Assembly (NCBI GenBank): GCA_022376925.1
Contig: JAIOJX010000005.1
Coordinates: 160,843,501 to 160,907,500 of the forward strand
Direction of reading: 5' to 3'
Source: Tragulus kanchil
Lineage: Eukaryota > Chordata > Mammalia > Artiodactyla > Tragulidae
DNA length: 64,000 nt
Positions 61,501-64,000 of this stretch are shown in pieces. The notes under the pieces are model-generated. The model ran no database searches. It saw only the letters and a program-made list of their open reading frames with translations, and was not told where the DNA came from. Position numbers and translations under genes: made by a program. The number at the start of each line of letters is the position of its first letter. Within the stretch, counting starts at the first letter, position 1.

Positions 61501-64000
61501 TACCATCTCCTTACAAATCCCCAGATAATCTTCCTCAAATTCTTTGAGGGAGGGACCAAGCCCGATGTCCTTGTGCTGGCGTTCAAGACCTTATCCTCTG
61601 GCTCCTTCAGGTCCATCTGTCTTGATAGAGCCGTCCTCTAGTCTCTCTCTTCCTGCCGGTCCTCTTGGGCCCCAGAATTTAGAAGGGTCCACATCCCTGT
61701 CTTTCCCTGCCATGCTTCCCTACACACTGGCTATGGTACACCACCTAGTAGCCCTTCCAGACCCCATATCCCAAGGCTTTATCACCCTCAGCCGCAGGAT
61801 AGTCATCTGTGGATGGCTCGCAGCTCCCTTCACATCCTCCAAGAATTGCCTTACCCAAAGTGGTCCCTCTGCCCGAGACAGTCTGAATCCAGTGCTGAAC
61901 GCCCTGACCTAAGGCAGGACCATTGACAGGGACCATCTGGTTCCAGGGCTCCCTATGGACCAAGAACCATGAGCCTATATGTTCCATTTACAAGTGAGAA
62001 GGAAGTCAGGGGTGAGTATGGCATTGACATCATGAGAAGCTCAGTGGTGGCCATTCTCTGTGTACAGGGGCTTGGTATAGGAGATGTTACTGCTGAGCTG
62101 GGATCCTTAGCAGAAATGGGATAAAACCATCCCCAGATAATGGATTGTTGACTGTTCAAGGTAAACACAATGATCAAAAGAAGGCACAATTGGAGTGCCG
62201 TCAGGATACCTGACTCACATGAAGCTATGGTGACGCTCCGTAGAATGCAGAATCCTTACAAGATAGGTAGACGGGCAACCGGGAGGGCTAGTTAATGTGT
62301 ACAATCAAAATGGGATCAAGGATGGATGATCAAGTCTGGGGACAGCCACCTCAAAAATAAGCAGACCATCTTGCCCAATTTCTGTTCCTGAGAAACATTG
62401 ACTAGAGAGGCTTGGTCCCCAGAAGGAAGGAGACTTCAAAAACACAGGAAAAGTAAATGGTGACAATTTCCCCCTCTTTCCCCAAAGGACCTATGGCCGT
62501 TCACTAAGAGAAGAACTATACCTGGGGGAAGGGGAACATTCAGACACTTCAAAGATGGATGGACACAGAATCCAAGTTAACACTGTATGGGGTACTCAGA
62601 GCATCATTAACTTCTTGTTAGAGGTGAGTTTTATGGGGCTCGGTCAAAAAAGGATACCCAGGTCACAAAGCTCAGCTTTTGTGAAATCAGTCTTGATTAT
62701 TGCTACAACATAATTAAAAAAAAGTTGTTTTCATGTTTCACTGTCTCTTGCTACCCACTCAGAGTTTAGATGGTCCCTGTTCCCTTTCCATCTTTGTACC
62801 TGAACTCCAGGTTGTGGCATGTGTCTGCTGCCTAGTATTTTTACACCCAGAGAGACTCAGAATATTGGCCACCTGGGACCTACCTGGTATCTTGTTGATA
62901 TGTCCCTCTTTCCCACAGTCCTTCTCCATTCCATCTCCTGCCATGAATAGGTATGACTGTAGAGAGTGCTGACAGGTTCATGTCTGGTCAGATCCCCTTA
63001 TGACCCAAACTGTGCCCTGATCTCCTACTTTTGACTCTGGTGATTGAGCCCCTTGGTCCTCACCTGTGGATCCAGCTCAGCCTGTCACAGACTCAGGCAT
63101 CTATCCCAACCCAGGCAAGCAGTGCTACAGATTCTGGCTAGTGACCGAGCCCCTTTGCACCTTAGAGACCGTGGAGGAGACCCTGCCTTCTACCTCCTTC
63201 CCTGGCTAACTGGAGTCTCCATGCCCAGCTCACCTCTGGGATCAGCACACCTGTCTGCAGATCCCTCTTGGACCTGCCTGTCGGGTCTGGCTGACTGTTC
63301 TTCCCTTCTCTGCCTTCCATCCACCTCTGGCTTTAGCACTATTGAAATCTCTGGTCCTCTGGAAAGCACCATCATCCCCCGGAAAGGGATCACACTGGGA
63401 TCTGAGGACCAGAATCTGGCCCAAGTGTTCATCCTTGAGTGTTCATGTTGAGACTTCGGCAAGCTCCATTTTCTTTTCTGTAAAATGCAGATAATAGTGA
63501 ACAGACCTCACTGAGTGCTTGTAAAGAGTAAGAAAATTGAGATGAGTCTGACTCTTGGAGCACTGTAGGGCTAGGATGACCAGTGGTGTCCACTGACCCA
63601 GGACCATCCTGGTTTTAGTTCTGAAAGTCCTGCCTCCCAGGAGGCTCTCTGACCTGGGCAAATGAACACTGCAGTAAATGCCATAGGGGCCACCACTTCT
63701 GCTTTCCTCCTCTCCCACTTGGCCCTTTCCAGGGGATGATGTCCTCACACACCTTCATTTCTAGCTTCGAGATTTCCCAGGATGCTGCGTGGAGAACAGC
63801 TCCTACTTGTCCTGCTGTGTTCAGGACGATCTCACACTCTGGGGTCCTCTTTATGCTGGACTCATCCTTAGTTTTCCTTCTTCCAGCCCATCCTAGGAGG
63901 ACACAGGCCCTGCTGAAAGTCTGTGGTATTATCCTATTGTCCATCACATCCAGGTCCCAGCTCCATTGTGCACACTGATACTCAGTCCTGCCTGACTGAG
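58554..64000. other. Distal upstream DNA, no gene recognised
   Basis: Non-duplicated, mostly unique-looking sequence with one MIR (60.3 kb). Open frames up to 135 codons (63.0-63.5 kb) show no family motif. 59.4-59.7 kb and 60.9-61.4 kb look little interrupted by repeats and could hold conserved regulatory elements. Confidence 0.5.
60290..60415 (+). repeat. MIR fragment
   Basis: TCCTTAAGCAAGTTACTTCT ... AATGCTAAAATGGGGACAAG matches the MIR core. Confidence 0.55.

Noticed and set aside
63044..63451. 135-codon plus-strand open frame as a gene
   Set aside because: No recognisable motif, splice context or promoter; chance length in GC-moderate DNA.

Overview
This is nuclear DNA from a mammal, almost certainly a non-ruminant cetartiodactyl (the hippopotamus/whale group). 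Three single-copy vertebrate genes lie on the minus strand in the known mammalian order RBP3 - GDF2 - GDF10 (the human 10q11 block). The SINEs are tRNA-derived CHR-type elements (Cetacea, Hippopotamidae, Ruminantia). I saw no ruminant Bov-B/Bov-A2, no pig PRE-1 and no camelid SINEs.

Layout (all genes read right to left): RBP3 exon 3 (1260-1402), exon 2 (3230-3420) and exon 1 (6607-9654), with a CRX/OTX-type promoter element at 9816-9840; exon 4 lies beyond the left edge. An intergenic stretch with an old L1 follows (9.9-21 kb). GDF2/BMP9 is complete in two exons (21044-21993, 24500-24845). A second intergenic stretch (25-34 kb) holds a 5S rRNA retropseudogene, L1 pieces and a CHR SINE. GDF10/BMP3b is complete in three exons (exon 3 at 36315-36506 or its twin 37391-37582; exon 2 at 40627-41552; exon 1 at 56172-56490), with a CpG-island promoter (56.2-57.1 kb). 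From 57.1 to 64 kb there is non-coding upstream DNA. RBP3 encodes the interphotoreceptor retinoid carrier. GDF2 and GDF10 are secreted TGF-beta superfamily ligands. The three share a neighbourhood, not a pathway.

The dominant unusual feature is a set of 15 head-to-tail direct duplications, each about 1.06-1.14 kb and nearly identical, scattered from end to end through introns, exons, UTRs and intergenic DNA. Where the two copies differ, the differences are mostly small indels and lost homopolymer bases. These tend to fall at the right end of the left copy and the left end of the right copy, next to the junction. This is the signature of overlapping contig ends placed side by side without merging, not of biology. 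About 16 kb of the window is probably spurious. It creates false extra copies of RBP3 exon 1 ends, three versions each of GDF10 exons 2 and 3, and two of GDF10 exon 1. After mentally collapsing these, all three genes have intact frames and exon sizes matching their human orthologues. I found no credible new biological system here; the duplication pattern is the thing to check.
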